Shown here in pieces: positions 8,807 to 17,955 of a DNA stretch of 64,000 nt; position 1 is the first letter of the stretch, and every line of letters begins with the position of its first letter. The notes beneath the pieces were generated by a model that worked only from the letters and a program-made list of their open reading frames with translations, ran no database searches and was not told the origin of the DNA. The translations under genes were made by a program, and so were the position numbers. Source of the DNA: AP-15 sp035503615 (lineage in GTDB: Bacteria; Pseudomonadota; Alphaproteobacteria; ATCC43930; CGMCC-115725); contig DATJTI010000070.1 in the NCBI GenBank assembly GCA_035503615.1, positions 8,553 through 72,552 of the forward strand. The letters are read 5' to 3'.

Positions 8807-9071
8807 TCGATTCCAAGGTCGAGCGCGGATGTGATCGCTCGGCGCCCACCGATCCCGCGTTAGCGATTTGTTTTGGCGCGTGATCCATGCTTGCGGCGGC
8901 CCAGCCTGCAACGGTCACGCTCCAGCCTCGGCACTGGCGGTGCGCGGCTGCGGCGGTGCGTGGCTGCGGGGCTGGGTTCGGTCGCGGATATATGCGGCGC
9001 CGGCTATTGTTCTCGGCCAGCCGGTCCGGTACGGCAGGTGAGACCGCCGGGTCACCCGTAAAGGAGCTCTG
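8807..9071. other. Non-coding stretch before the universal stress gene
   Basis: Together with the palindrome this makes about 320 bases without a supported gene. The last bases hold the AAGGAG ribosome site of the gene at 9072. A G/C-rich segment rich in gcggc runs from 8925 to 9000. No clear promoter, RNA gene or further repeat was seen. Confidence 0.5.
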
Positions 9072-9950
9072 ATGATCAAGACGATCCTCGTGCCGGCGAC
9101 CGGTTACCCGTCCGACGCCGCGGTGTTCGCGACCGCGCTCGCGGTCGCACGACCTTTCGGCGCCCATCTCGATGTTGTGCATGTCGGCATCGATGCGGCG
9201 GCGCTCGCCACGACAATGGCTGTCGATGGCGGCGGTGCGGCGATGGTCGGCGGGCTGATCGAGCAGCTCGACCAGGATACGCGTGGGCGCGAGGCGCGGG
9301 CGCGGCGGCTGTTCGAGGAATTCTGCGCACGCGAAGGGGTGACGATTACCGATACCCCGCCCAGTCCGCCTGGCCCACCGACCGGCCCGTCGGCGCATTG
9401 GATCAGGCGCACCGGCGCCGAAGCCTATTGTATTGCCGAGCACGGGCGCGCCACCGACCTGATGGTCATCGGCCGCCCCGGTGACGGCGACGGTGTTGCG
9501 CCGGAAACGATCGAGACGGCGCTGCTCGACAGCGGCCGCCCGGTGCTGATCCCGCCCTCGGCGCCGCTCACGGTGCTGCCGCAGACTGTGGTTGTTGCCT
9601 GGAAAGCGACGCGGGAAGCCGCGCACGCGCTGACCGCGGCTCTGCCGTTTCTCGACATCGCCAAGGAAGTGGTGATCCTGACCGTTGCCGAAGAGGAAGA
9701 TCTGTCGAGCGAAGAGGGCATCCAGCTGATGACCAATCTGCGCTGGCGCGGGCTTGCGGTGTCGGGCGGCCGGATCGAGCCTGACGGGCGCAGCCCGGCC
9801 GACACGCTGCTGGCGGCGGCCGCCGCGCGCCGCGCGCTCCTGGTCATGGGCGGCTATGGCCACAGCCGGCTGCGCGAATGGATTTTCGGCGGATTTACGC
9901 AGCACGTGTTGCAGACCGCGGCTGCGGTGCCGGTGCTGATCGCCCATTGA
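9072..9950 (+). CDS. Tandem-domain universal stress protein (UspA family)
   Basis: A 292-aa protein with two Usp domains. The first opens MIKTILVPATGYPSDA; the second begins near residue 165 (PQTVVVAWKATREAAHAL) and ends with the nucleotide-binding signature GGYGHSRLREWIFGGFT. Usp proteins bind ATP and help cells survive starvation, hypoxia or redox stress. An AAGGAG sits just before the ATG. It lies convergent with ackA, in a block with another Usp gene, a CBS protein and phosphoketolase, suggesting a shared response to energy or redox stress. Confidence 0.9.
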   Translation: MIKTILVPATGYPSDAAVFATALAVARPFGAHLDVVHVGIDAAALATTMAVDGGGAAMVGGLIEQLDQDTRGREARARRLFEEFCAREGVTITDTPPSPPGPPTGPSAHWIRRTGAEAYCIAEHGRATDLMVIGRPGDGDGVAPETIETALLDSGRPVLIPPSAPLTVLPQTVVVAWKATREAAHALTAALPFLDIAKEVVILTVAEEEDLSSEEGIQLMTNLRWRGLAVSGGRIEPDGRSPADTLLAAAAARRALLVMGGYGHSRLREWIFGGFTQHVLQTAAAVPVLIAH

Positions 9951-9970
9951 CCGATCACCGCAGGCGGATC

Positions 9971-11143
9971 TCAGCCGGTGACCAGCGCGCGGGCGTGGCG
10001 AGCGATCATCAGGTTCTCGTCGGTCTTGATCACATAGGCGCCGGTCCGGCTGCCGGGGGTGGTGATCCGTTCGTGCTGGCGCAGATTGGCCGCCGCGTCC
10101 AATTCGACCCCGAGCCAGCGGCACGCGCCGCACACCGCGCCGCGCACCGGCGCCGCATTTTCGCCGACGCCGCCGGTGAACACGATCGCGTCGAGCCCGC
10201 CGAGTGCCGCCGCGAGCGAGCCGATATGGCGGGCGACACGGTAGCAGAACACCTCGATCGCGAACCGCGCCCGGGCATCCTCGCTCGCCAACAGGTCGCG
10301 GAAATCGGCGGACAGGCCGGATAGCCCGAGCATGCCCGAGCGCCGATAGAGCAGATCGACCAGTGCCTCGGCCGACATGCCCTTTTGCTGCAGCAGGTGC
10401 AGCACAACTCCGGGATCGAGATCGCCGCAGCGCGTGCCCATCGGCACGCCGTCGAGTGCCGTAAAGCCCATCGTCGTCGCGACCGAAACGCCGGCCTGCA
10501 GCGCGCACAGCGAGGCGCCGTTGCCGAGATGTGCGACGATGACACGGCCGCGGGCGATCTGCGGCGCGCGTTCGGGCAAGACCGAGGCGATGTATTCGTA
10601 GGACAGGCCGTGAAAACCGTAGCGCCGCACGCCCTCGTCAAACAGCGAATAGGGCAGCGCATAGGCTTGCGCCACTTGCGGTATCGTGCGGTGAAACGCG
10701 GTATCGAAGCAGGCGATTTGCGGCAGGTCGGGGGCAAAAGCGAGTGCGGCACGGATCGGTTCGAGGTTGTGTGGCTCGTGCAGCGGGGCGAGTGGCACCA
10801 GCGCATCGAGCTCGGCCAGCAATTCCGCCGTGACCCGCGCCGGTTGCGAATGCTGCAGCCCGCCATGGACGACGCGATGGCCGAGTGCCGCAAGCCTGCG
10901 ACCACCGAGACGGTCTTGCGCCCAGCGCAGCAGGTCCGGCAAGAGCTCGCCGGGTGCGGTGGCCGCCGCGAGATCGGGTGGCGCAACCTTGGTCCCGTCG
11001 GCACCGGCAGCGGTGATCGCCTTCCGCCCCGGTGCGGTCTCCGCCTGACCCGATAGCAGTCGCCGGTCGCCCTCGTAGAACGCGAATTTCAGCGACGACG
11101 ACCCGGCATTGACGACACCGATCAGCGGTTCGGCAGCTTCCAT
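9971..11143 (-). CDS. ackA: Acetate kinase
   Basis: Converts acetyl phosphate and ADP to acetate and ATP in the cytosol. The 390-aa protein shows the ASKHA-fold motifs GVVNAGSSSLKF, ALGHRVVHGG, CFDTAFHRTIP, RRYGFHGLSYEY, VIVAHLGNGASLCA, GVPMGTRCGDLDPG and VFTGGVGENAA. The start at ATG 11143 follows GGGAG and gives a length close to the usual 400. No phosphotransacetylase gene is next to it; instead phosphoketolase lies 1.7 kb away on the other strand, so the likely acetyl phosphate source is the phosphoketolase reaction. Confidence 0.96.
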   Translation of the reverse strand: MEAAEPLIGVVNAGSSSLKFAFYEGDRRLLSGQAETAPGRKAITAAGADGTKVAPPDLAAATAPGELLPDLLRWAQDRLGGRRLAALGHRVVHGGLQHSQPARVTAELLAELDALVPLAPLHEPHNLEPIRAALAFAPDLPQIACFDTAFHRTIPQVAQAYALPYSLFDEGVRRYGFHGLSYEYIASVLPERAPQIARGRVIVAHLGNGASLCALQAGVSVATTMGFTALDGVPMGTRCGDLDPGVVLHLLQQKGMSAEALVDLLYRRSGMLGLSGLSADFRDLLASEDARARFAIEVFCYRVARHIGSLAAALGGLDAIVFTGGVGENAAPVRGAVCGACRWLGVELDAAANLRQHERITTPGSRTGAYVIKTDENLMIARHARALVTG

Positions 11144-11304
11144 CTGGCATCTCCCGTAGCGGGGTGGCGCAAGGGCACCGGCTGTCACGCGATCGGCTCG
11201 GCGCGGTGTCCCCAATATGGTATCAACACGCTGCCGGTGGCTGGTGCTAGCATCCTCGACGCCGGTGCAAGGCGATCACCGGACCCACCCAAAGGGATGT
11301 CGCG

Positions 11305-12312
11305 ATGCAGGCACGCGATTTCATGTCCACAGACCCGGTCACCGTGTCTCCCGATACCGCAACACCGGAGATCGCGCGGCTGCTGCTGGAGCACGCGATC
11401 AGCGCGGCGCCGGTTGTCGATGCCGATGGCGCGCTGATCGGCATGGTCAGCGAAGGCGATCTGCTCGGGCGCAGCGAAGCCGATCGCGAGGCTCGCCGCG
11501 ATTGGTGGCTGACGCTCCTGGCGGAGGGCGAAACGCTGGCGCCGGACTTTCTGGCAACGCTGCGCCACCCGCGGCGCACGGCCCGCGACGTGATGTCGGC
11601 GCCGGTGGTCAGCATCGGCGAAACGGACGAAGCCTCGGCGATTGCGCATCTGTTGCGGGAATATCGGATCAAGCGGGTGCCGGTCGTGCGCGAGGGCCGT
11701 GTCGTCGGCATCGTCAGCCGCGCCGACCTCATTCGCGTCCTCGCTGAGGAGCAGGAGACGCCGCAGGGTGCGGGGCATGAGAGGCGGCGGTCGGGACCGA
11801 TCGGCGACATCATCTCTTCGATCGATGCCCATTTCGGTCACAGGGGTACGGCGCCGGCCGCTCCCCGATCTTCCGCAGTTGCCGACGCCGGATTGAGCAG
11901 CACGGATTTTCGTGCCCTGGCAGCCGATTTCCAGCACCACAACCTCGAGCATCAGGAGGAGGCGCGCCGCGCCGCCGCAGAAGGGCGCCGGCAGCGTGTC
12001 AAGGACATGATCGATCACCATATCGGTGACGAAGGCTGGCGCTCGCTGCTGCATCATGCCCGCGAGGCGGCGGCCCGCGGCGCGGGCGAACTGATGTTGC
12101 TGCAGTTTCCGGCCGATCTGTGCACCGACCGGGGCCGTGCGATCAATGCGCCGCTGCCGGACTGGCCCAAGACCTTGCGCGGCGAAGCAGCCGAGATTTA
12201 CCTGCGATGGGAGCGTGATTTGAAGCCGGGCGGTTTTCACCTGACCGCGCGAGTGCTGAACTTCCCGGGCGGGTTTCCGGGTGACGTCGGTCTGTTCCTG
12301 ACCTGGGATTGA
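11305..12312 (+). CDS. CBS-domain pair protein with C-terminal extension
   Basis: A 335-aa protein. Residues 1-150 hold two CBS domains: MQARDFMSTDPVTVSPDTAT with APVVDADGALIGMVSEGDLL, then ARDVMSAPVVSIGETDEA with VPVVREGRVVGIVSRADLI. Such pairs bind adenosine nucleotides and sense energy charge. Residues 150-335 form a hydrophilic extension rich in His and Arg without a recognised family. The gene is followed after 51 bases by a second Usp gene and then phosphoketolase, so it may be an energy sensor of this module. The ribosome site AAAGGGA lies before ATG 11305. Confidence 0.88.
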   Translation: MQARDFMSTDPVTVSPDTATPEIARLLLEHAISAAPVVDADGALIGMVSEGDLLGRSEADREARRDWWLTLLAEGETLAPDFLATLRHPRRTARDVMSAPVVSIGETDEASAIAHLLREYRIKRVPVVREGRVVGIVSRADLIRVLAEEQETPQGAGHERRRSGPIGDIISSIDAHFGHRGTAPAAPRSSAVADAGLSSTDFRALAADFQHHNLEHQEEARRAAAEGRRQRVKDMIDHHIGDEGWRSLLHHAREAAARGAGELMLLQFPADLCTDRGRAINAPLPDWPKTLRGEAAEIYLRWERDLKPGGFHLTARVLNFPGGFPGDVGLFLTWD

Positions 12313-12363
12313 GGATCACATTGTTCCGGGTGCCGCGAGCGACCAGCGCGGAGGCTTCCAATC

Positions 12364-12792
12364 GTGCGGATCGTCGTTCCGGTCGACGGCTCGGCCCCGG
12401 CAAACAGGGCGGTGCGGCACGCGCTGTCGCTCGCCGGCGACGCCCGTGACGCCGAGATCATCCTCGTGAACGTCCAAAACCAGAAAACTCTCGAAGTCTC
12501 CGAGGTTTCAGCGGTGATCTCGGCCGATGCCGACAGAAGGGCAGCCGCGAACCAGTCCAAAAAAGCCCTGCGGCGGGGAATCGCGATATGCCGCGAGGCG
12601 GGCGTCAAATTCGAGGCGCTGGCCGAGCTTGGTCCGGTTGCCCAGACGGTGGCGCGGCTGACGCGGGAACGCGGCGCCGACCAGATCGTTATGGGCACGC
12701 GCGGGCTCGGTGCCTTGCGCGGGCTGATGCTCGGCTCGGTGGCCACCAATGTCATTCATCTCGCACGCGTTCCCGTGACCCTCGTCAAATGA
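12364..12792 (+). CDS. Universal stress protein (UspA family), single domain
   Basis: A 142-aa Usp domain starting MRIVVPVDGSAPANRAV at a GTG codon behind GGAGG. The C-terminal ATP-binding loop reads MGTRGLGALRGLMLGSVATNV. It sits 10 bases before the phosphoketolase gene and is probably co-transcribed with it. The function is a general stress role; a specific partner cannot be read from sequence. Confidence 0.9.
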   Translation: MRIVVPVDGSAPANRAVRHALSLAGDARDAEIILVNVQNQKTLEVSEVSAVISADADRRAAANQSKKALRRGIAICREAGVKFEALAELGPVAQTVARLTRERGADQIVMGTRGLGALRGLMLGSVATNVIHLARVPVTLVK

Positions 12793-12802
12793 GGTCCGCC
12801 GC

Positions 12803-15187
12803 ATGAGTGAACGACACGCTTCGACCGCTCAGCCGCTATCACCGACCGAACTCGATCTGATCGACGCGTGGTGGCGAGCGGCAAACTATCTCTCGGTCGG
12901 TCAGATCTACCTGCTCGACAACCCGCTGCTCGAACGCCCGCTTGAGCGCACCGATATCAAGCCGCGCCTGCTCGGCCATTGGGGCACCACGCCGGGACTG
13001 AACTTCGTCTATGTGCACTTGAACCGGGTGATCAAGGCGCGTGACCTCGACATGATCTACATCTGCGGACCGGGACATGGCGGTCCGGGCATGGTCGCCA
13101 ATACCTGGCTCGAAGGCACCTATAGCGAGCTTTATCCGCGCATCTCGCCGGACGTCGAGGGCATGCGCCGGCTGTTTCGCCAGTTCAGCTTTCCGGGCGG
13201 CATCCCCAGTCACGCCGCCCCCGAGACGCCGGGATCGATCCACGAAGGCGGCGAACTCGGCTACTCGCTGTCGCACGCCTATGGCGCGGCCCTCGACAAC
13301 CCCGGGCTGATCGTCGCCTGCGTGATCGGCGATGGCGAGGCCGAGACCGGACCGCTCGCCACCTCGTGGCACGGCAACAAGTTCCTCGACCCGGCGACCG
13401 ACGGCGCGGTGCTGCCGATCCTGCATCTCAACGGCTACAAGATCGCCAACCCGACGATCCTCGCCCGCATCCCGCGCGATGCGCTCGACAGCCTGCTGCG
13501 CGGCTATGGCTATCAGCCGCATTTTGTCGAGGGTGACGATCCCGCCGCGATGCATCGGCTGATGGCGGCGACGCTCGACCGGGTGCTCGACGAGATCGCC
13601 GCGATCCAGCGGGCCGCGCGCGCCGGCGGCGCCGCCGCCTGTCCGCAATGGCCGATGATCGTCTTGAGGAGCCCCAAGGGGTGGACCGGCCCCAAGACCG
13701 TCGACGGGTTGAAGGTCGAAGGCTACTGGCGGGCCCACCAGGTCCCGTTTGGCGAGATGGACAAGCCCGAGCACGTGCGGCTGCTCGAGGAGTGGATGAG
13801 GAGCTACCGGCCGCAGCAGCTGTTTGGCGCGGATGGCCGGCTCAAGCCCGAGATCGCGGCGTTGGCACCCGTGGGCGAGCGCCGGATGAGCGCCAACCCG
13901 CACGCCAATGGCGGGCTGTTGCGGCACGAATTGTCACTCCCGGATTTTGCCGATTACGCGGCCGCGATCAACCGCCCGGGTGGAACCGATGCGGAAGCAA
14001 CGCGGATCATGGGTGCGTTTTTGCGCGATGTGATCAAACAGAACCCCGACTTTCGGCTGTTCGGCCCGGACGAAACCGCGTCGAACCGGCTATCCGCGGT
14101 GTTCGAGGTGACCGACCGCGCCTGGATGGCTGAGATGCTGCCCGAGGACGACCATCTCGCGCGCGACGGCAAGGTCATGGAGATCCTGAGCGAGCATACC
14201 TGTGAGGGCTGGCTCGAAGGCTATCTGTTGACCGGCCGGCACGGGCTGTTTTCGTGCTATGAGGCGTTCATCCACATCGTCGATTCGATGTTCAACCAAC
14301 ATGCCAAATGGCTCAAAGCCGCGCGCGAGATCCCGTGGCGGCGGCCGATCTCGTCCTTGAACTATCTGCTGACGAGCCATGTCTGGCGCCAGGACCACAA
14401 CGGCTTCAGCCACCAGGATCCGGGCTTCATCGACCATGTCGTGAACAAGAAGGCGGACATCATCCGCGTCTATCTCCCGCCCGACGCCAATACCCTGCTA
14501 TGGGTCACCGACCACTGCCTCAGAAGCTGGAACCGGATCAACGTCATCGTTGCCGGCAAGCAGCCTTCGCCGCAATGGCTCGACATCGACGCGGCGGTCA
14601 AGCATTGCGATGCGGGCATCGGCATTTGGGAATGGGCCAGCAACGACCGTGGCGGCGAGCCCGATGTGGTGATGGCCTGTGCCGGCGACGTGCCGACCCT
14701 CGAAACCCTGGCCGCGGTCGATCTCTTGCACCGGCACGTCCCTGATCTGAAGATCCGGGTCGTCAACATTGTCGATCTGATGACGCTCGAGCCGCATGAG
14801 GAGCATCCGCACGGGTTGACCGACCACGATTTCGATGCGCTGTTCACGACCGACAAGCCGGTCATCTTCGCCTTTCACGGCTATCCGACGTTGATCCACC
14901 GGCTGACCTATCGTCGCACCAACCACCGCAATATCCATGTGCGCGGCTACAAGGAGGAAGGGACGACGACAACGCCGTTCGACATGGTCGTGCGCAACGA
15001 CCTCGACCGCTTTCATCTGGTATCGGATGCAATCGACCGGGTGCCCCGGCTCGGCTATATGGCTGCCTATGCCAAGCAGGCGATGCGCGACAAGCTGATC
15101 GATCACCGGGCCTACATCACCCGTCACGGCGACGACATGCCGGAAGTCAAGAACTGGCGCTGGCCGGGAACGGCCGCCGGCAACTGA
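12803..15187 (+). CDS. xfp: Phosphoketolase (xylulose 5-phosphate / fructose 6-phosphate)
   Basis: A 794-aa ThDP enzyme of full phosphoketolase length. It splits xylulose 5-phosphate or fructose 6-phosphate with phosphate into acetyl phosphate and an aldose phosphate. Hallmarks are LGHWGTTPGLNF, CGPGHGGPGMVANTWLEG, the ThDP-site stretch VIGDGEAETGPLATSWHGNK, GPDETASNRL and RQDHNGFSHQDPG. It follows a Usp gene by 10 bases; ackA lies nearby on the opposite strand. Together they give a bypass yielding acetate and ATP, or acetyl-CoA if a phosphotransacetylase lies elsewhere. Whether it prefers the five- or six-carbon substrate cannot be told from sequence. Confidence 0.96.
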   Translation: MSERHASTAQPLSPTELDLIDAWWRAANYLSVGQIYLLDNPLLERPLERTDIKPRLLGHWGTTPGLNFVYVHLNRVIKARDLDMIYICGPGHGGPGMVANTWLEGTYSELYPRISPDVEGMRRLFRQFSFPGGIPSHAAPETPGSIHEGGELGYSLSHAYGAALDNPGLIVACVIGDGEAETGPLATSWHGNKFLDPATDGAVLPILHLNGYKIANPTILARIPRDALDSLLRGYGYQPHFVEGDDPAAMHRLMAATLDRVLDEIAAIQRAARAGGAAACPQWPMIVLRSPKGWTGPKTVDGLKVEGYWRAHQVPFGEMDKPEHVRLLEEWMRSYRPQQLFGADGRLKPEIAALAPVGERRMSANPHANGGLLRHELSLPDFADYAAAINRPGGTDAEATRIMGAFLRDVIKQNPDFRLFGPDETASNRLSAVFEVTDRAWMAEMLPEDDHLARDGKVMEILSEHTCEGWLEGYLLTGRHGLFSCYEAFIHIVDSMFNQHAKWLKAAREIPWRRPISSLNYLLTSHVWRQDHNGFSHQDPGFIDHVVNKKADIIRVYLPPDANTLLWVTDHCLRSWNRINVIVAGKQPSPQWLDIDAAVKHCDAGIGIWEWASNDRGGEPDVVMACAGDVPTLETLAAVDLLHRHVPDLKIRVVNIVDLMTLEPHEEHPHGLTDHDFDALFTTDKPVIFAFHGYPTLIHRLTYRRTNHRNIHVRGYKEEGTTTTPFDMVVRNDLDRFHLVSDAIDRVPRLGYMAAYAKQAMRDKLIDHRAYITRHGDDMPEVKNWRWPGTAAGN

Positions 15188-15268
15188 GAGCCGCGGCATC
15201 AGGCTCGCCTGACATGGGTCCTATCAGAAGGCCCTGGCACAAGGCCCCGACACAGGGAAGGTGCGGGA

Positions 15269-15670
15269 ATGCCGACAATTTCGCTCGAAAAGCTGGCCTA
15301 CATCATCGCCAAGGCGCGTGAATTCGACGCCGAGGTGCCGATCGATCCGGACGAAGCCGCCGGTTCCGATCCGGCCGACGACGACGAACGGCAGATCCTG
15401 CTCGATACTCCGGACAATCCAACCGAACAGGAATTGCGCGACGCAATCGACGGGCTGAATGTTGACGAGCGCGAGGAATTGCTGGCGCTGGTGTGGGTCG
15501 GGCGTGGTGATTACAGCGCCGAGAGCTGGTCCGAGGCGCTGCGGCAGGCGCGCGACAGCGGAAACGCCGCGGAGACCGATTATTTGGTGGGCACGCCGCT
15601 ATTGGCCGATTATCTCGAAGCCGGGATCGAGGCTCTCGGCCGGCCGCTGGGCGGGACCGGGCGCGGCTGA
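15269..15670 (+). CDS. DUF3775 family protein
   Basis: A 133-aa acidic protein that I recognise as DUF3775 from its start MPTISLEKLAYIIAKAREFD and the conserved DGLNVDEREELLALVWVGRG. Members are small, soluble and uncharacterised, found mainly in Alphaproteobacteria. It lies 81 bases after phosphoketolase on the same strand with AAGG before the ATG, so it may share its transcript. Confidence 0.8.
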   Translation: MPTISLEKLAYIIAKAREFDAEVPIDPDEAAGSDPADDDERQILLDTPDNPTEQELRDAIDGLNVDEREELLALVWVGRGDYSAESWSEALRQARDSGNAAETDYLVGTPLLADYLEAGIEALGRPLGGTGRG

Positions 15671-15679
15671 GCGCGCCGG

Positions 15680-16678
15680 GTGGTGGCGATGCCGGGCGGG
15701 CCGGTCACCGGGACCGCAGTCACCAGGACCGCGGTCACCAGCACCGATCTCGAACACGAGTTGGAGACCCTGGGGTCGCTGGCAGGCCGGCCGGGCGGTC
15801 TGTTCGGCCCGGCTTCGATGTTCTGGCGCGTCGATCGCGAGGCGGTGATCTTTCTCGCCGCCGGCCGCGCGCTGCTGCTGCAACTTGCGCATCCCTGGGT
15901 TGCCGCGGGCATTGCGGAGCATTCGCGCAGCCTCGCCGACCCGATTGGCCGCTTCCATCGAACCTTCCACCCGGTCTTCGCGATGGTGTTCGGCACCGCC
16001 GAGGAGGCCGTCGCCGCCGCCCGCCGGCTGCATCGTCGCCATTCGGCGATCGCCGGCACGCTTCCCGAAGGCGCCGGCGATTTTGTCGCGGGCTCAGCGT
16101 ATGCGGCGAATGATGTCGCAGCACTTCGCTGGGTGCATGCGACCCTGATCGAAAGCGCAATCCTTGCCTACGAACTGGTGCTGCCGCCATTCGCTCGCGC
16201 CGATCGGGAGCGCTATTGGGCCGAGGCGCGGGTCTTCGCCCGGCTGTTCGGGATTCCGCAATCCGCGCTGCCGAACAGCTGGGCGGAGTTCGAGCGCTAT
16301 GTCGCGACGATGCTCGATTCTCGGCAGCTGGCGGTGAGCCCGGCGGCACGCACCATCGCCAGCCGGCTGCTCGCCGGTGCCGGCACCGGATGGCGCGTCC
16401 CGGCCTGGTATCGCCGGCTGACCGCCATCCTGTTGCCACAGCAGCTGCGCCGCGAATTCACCCTGCCCGACGGAGCGGCGGAACGGCGCGCGGTTGAACG
16501 CACGCTCCGTGTGCTGCGCACCCTCTATCCGTTGATCCCGACCCGGCTGCGGCACGTGGCACCCTATCAGGAGGCATGCGCCAGGCTCTGCGGGCGGCAA
16601 CGACCGCGGGCGACGACACGCCTCCTCAACCGGTTGTGGATCGGTCGGAGCTCGATTGCCGACCCGCCCGCCCGATAG
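15680..16678 (+). CDS. Oxygenase MpaB / DUF2236 family protein
   Basis: A protein of up to 332 aa. The core matches the MpaB/DUF2236 family: SMFWRVDREAVIFLAAGRALLLQ, LAHPWVAAGIAEHS, GRFHRTFHPVFAMVFG and LRWVHATLIESAILAYE. Conserved His residues in these segments probably bind haem, as in latex-clearing protein relatives, but function in most members is unknown. The start may be GTG 15680 or ATG 15689; the first 25 residues contain a 5-residue repeat (VTGTA, VTRTA, VTSTD) encoded by a 15-base tandem repeat. It overlaps nothing and begins 9 bases after DUF3775. Confidence 0.82.
   Translation: MVAMPGGPVTGTAVTRTAVTSTDLEHELETLGSLAGRPGGLFGPASMFWRVDREAVIFLAAGRALLLQLAHPWVAAGIAEHSRSLADPIGRFHRTFHPVFAMVFGTAEEAVAAARRLHRRHSAIAGTLPEGAGDFVAGSAYAANDVAALRWVHATLIESAILAYELVLPPFARADRERYWAEARVFARLFGIPQSALPNSWAEFERYVATMLDSRQLAVSPAARTIASRLLAGAGTGWRVPAWYRRLTAILLPQQLRREFTLPDGAAERRAVERTLRVLRTLYPLIPTRLRHVAPYQEACARLCGRQRPRATTRLLNRLWIGRSSIADPPAR
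15704..15748 (+). repeat. Tandem repeat, 3 x 15 bases, in the start of the DUF2236 gene
   Basis: Units gtcaccgggaccgca, gtcaccaggaccgcg and gtcaccagcaccgat run head to tail and keep the reading frame. They belong to the set of short tandem duplications seen at gene ends across this window. Confidence 0.8.
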
Positions 16679-16765
16679 TTTCAACCCGGTCTCGCCGATA
16701 TACTGACGGCCGGATGCTGACAGCCGGACGCTGGCGGCAGGTTTCCGGGTTTGGAGGCAGCGCGC

Positions 16766-17911
16766 ATGGCGCAGGAGGTCGCATTACCCTTGCGGCAGGA
16801 ACCCTCGCGACGAGATCGAATGGCGGTCCGGACCGTCCCGGCCGGGACCGACCTGGTCGAATGGTATTTCGAGCAGGGCTGGACCGACGGGCTGCCGGTG
16901 GTGCCGCCGACCACCGGGCGGGTCGACGAGTTTGTCGCGGCACTCGGTGGCGAGCCGGACTTCGTCGAATGCAAAGTGCCGCCGCGCCACGGTTCGCTGA
17001 CCCGCGAGGTCTTGGCGATCAACATGGTGATGGCCGGCTGCAAGCCGGAATATGCGCCGGTGGTGCGCGCGGCGATGCTGGCGCTGACCCAAAAGGCGTT
17101 CAATCTGAACGGCGTGCAGGCGACGACCCACATGGCGGCACCGCTCTTGATCGTCAACGGCCCGGCTGCTGCCGCGATCGGCATGAATGGCGACTGCAAC
17201 GCCTTCGGTTCGGGCAACCGCGCCAACGCGACGATCGGGCGGGCGTTGCGGCTGATCCTGCTCAATGTCGGCGGTGGCCGGCCGGGCGATCTCGACAAGA
17301 GCACGCTCGGCCATCCGGGCAAATACACCTATTGCGTCGCCGAGAACGAGCAGGCGAGTCCGTGGGCGCCCTACCATGTCGAAAAGGGCTTTGCCGCCGA
17401 GGATTCGACGGTGTTCGTGCTGGCCGCAGAGCCGCCGCACAGCGTCACCAACCACGTCGCCAACGACGCTCGCGGCATCCTCGACAGCATCGCATCGGCG
17501 ATGAGCACGATCGCCAACAACAATGCGGTGTCGAGCGGACATTGTGCGGTGATCATCGGCCCGGAGCACGCCCGAACCATCGGCGGGAACGGCTGGACCC
17601 GGCACGACGTCAAGAGCTACCTGCACATGAATTCGTACAATCTGTTCTCGGAAATCACCTTCAACGAGCGCTATGGCAGGATTTACAATCGCAACCTGCC
17701 GCGCTGGTATCGGCGCGACCAGGATTCGCGTATCCCGATCGTGCCCGATCCCGATCATATCCACCTGTTTGTCATCGGCGGCGAGGCCGGCCGGTTCTCC
17801 GCCTTCATCCCCGGCTGGGGCCACATGTCCTCGCCGGTGTTGCGCGGCATCGAGAGCCAAACCGGGCCGCAACGCGAGCCCGCCTGCGTCGACGGCACGT
17901 GCTATCTCTGA
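16766..17911 (+). CDS. Conserved protein of unknown function paired with the UGSC selenoprotein
   Basis: A 381-aa soluble protein; ATG 16766 is chosen because GGAGG precedes it. Notable segments are TDLVEWYFEQGWTDGLPVVPPT, VPPRHGSLTREVLAINMVMAG, NLNGVQATTHMAAPLLIVNGP, FGSGNRANATIGRALRLIL, LGHPGKYTYCVAENEQ and the very C-terminal CVDGTCYL. I associate this type of protein with UGSC-family proteins encoded next door, here 44 bases downstream on the same strand. The Cys-x4-Cys tail may be redox active and could meet the selenocysteine partner; that is inference. No cofactor motif, signal peptide or membrane segment is seen. Confidence 0.75.
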   Translation: MAQEVALPLRQEPSRRDRMAVRTVPAGTDLVEWYFEQGWTDGLPVVPPTTGRVDEFVAALGGEPDFVECKVPPRHGSLTREVLAINMVMAGCKPEYAPVVRAAMLALTQKAFNLNGVQATTHMAAPLLIVNGPAAAAIGMNGDCNAFGSGNRANATIGRALRLILLNVGGGRPGDLDKSTLGHPGKYTYCVAENEQASPWAPYHVEKGFAAEDSTVFVLAAEPPHSVTNHVANDARGILDSIASAMSTIANNNAVSSGHCAVIIGPEHARTIGGNGWTRHDVKSYLHMNSYNLFSEITFNERYGRIYNRNLPRWYRRDQDSRIPIVPDPDHIHLFVIGGEAGRFSAFIPGWGHMSSPVLRGIESQTGPQREPACVDGTCYL

Positions 17912-17955
17912 GGAGTGGCTGTGAAGAGCTGGAACCGGAATAGAGGAGGAGAGGC

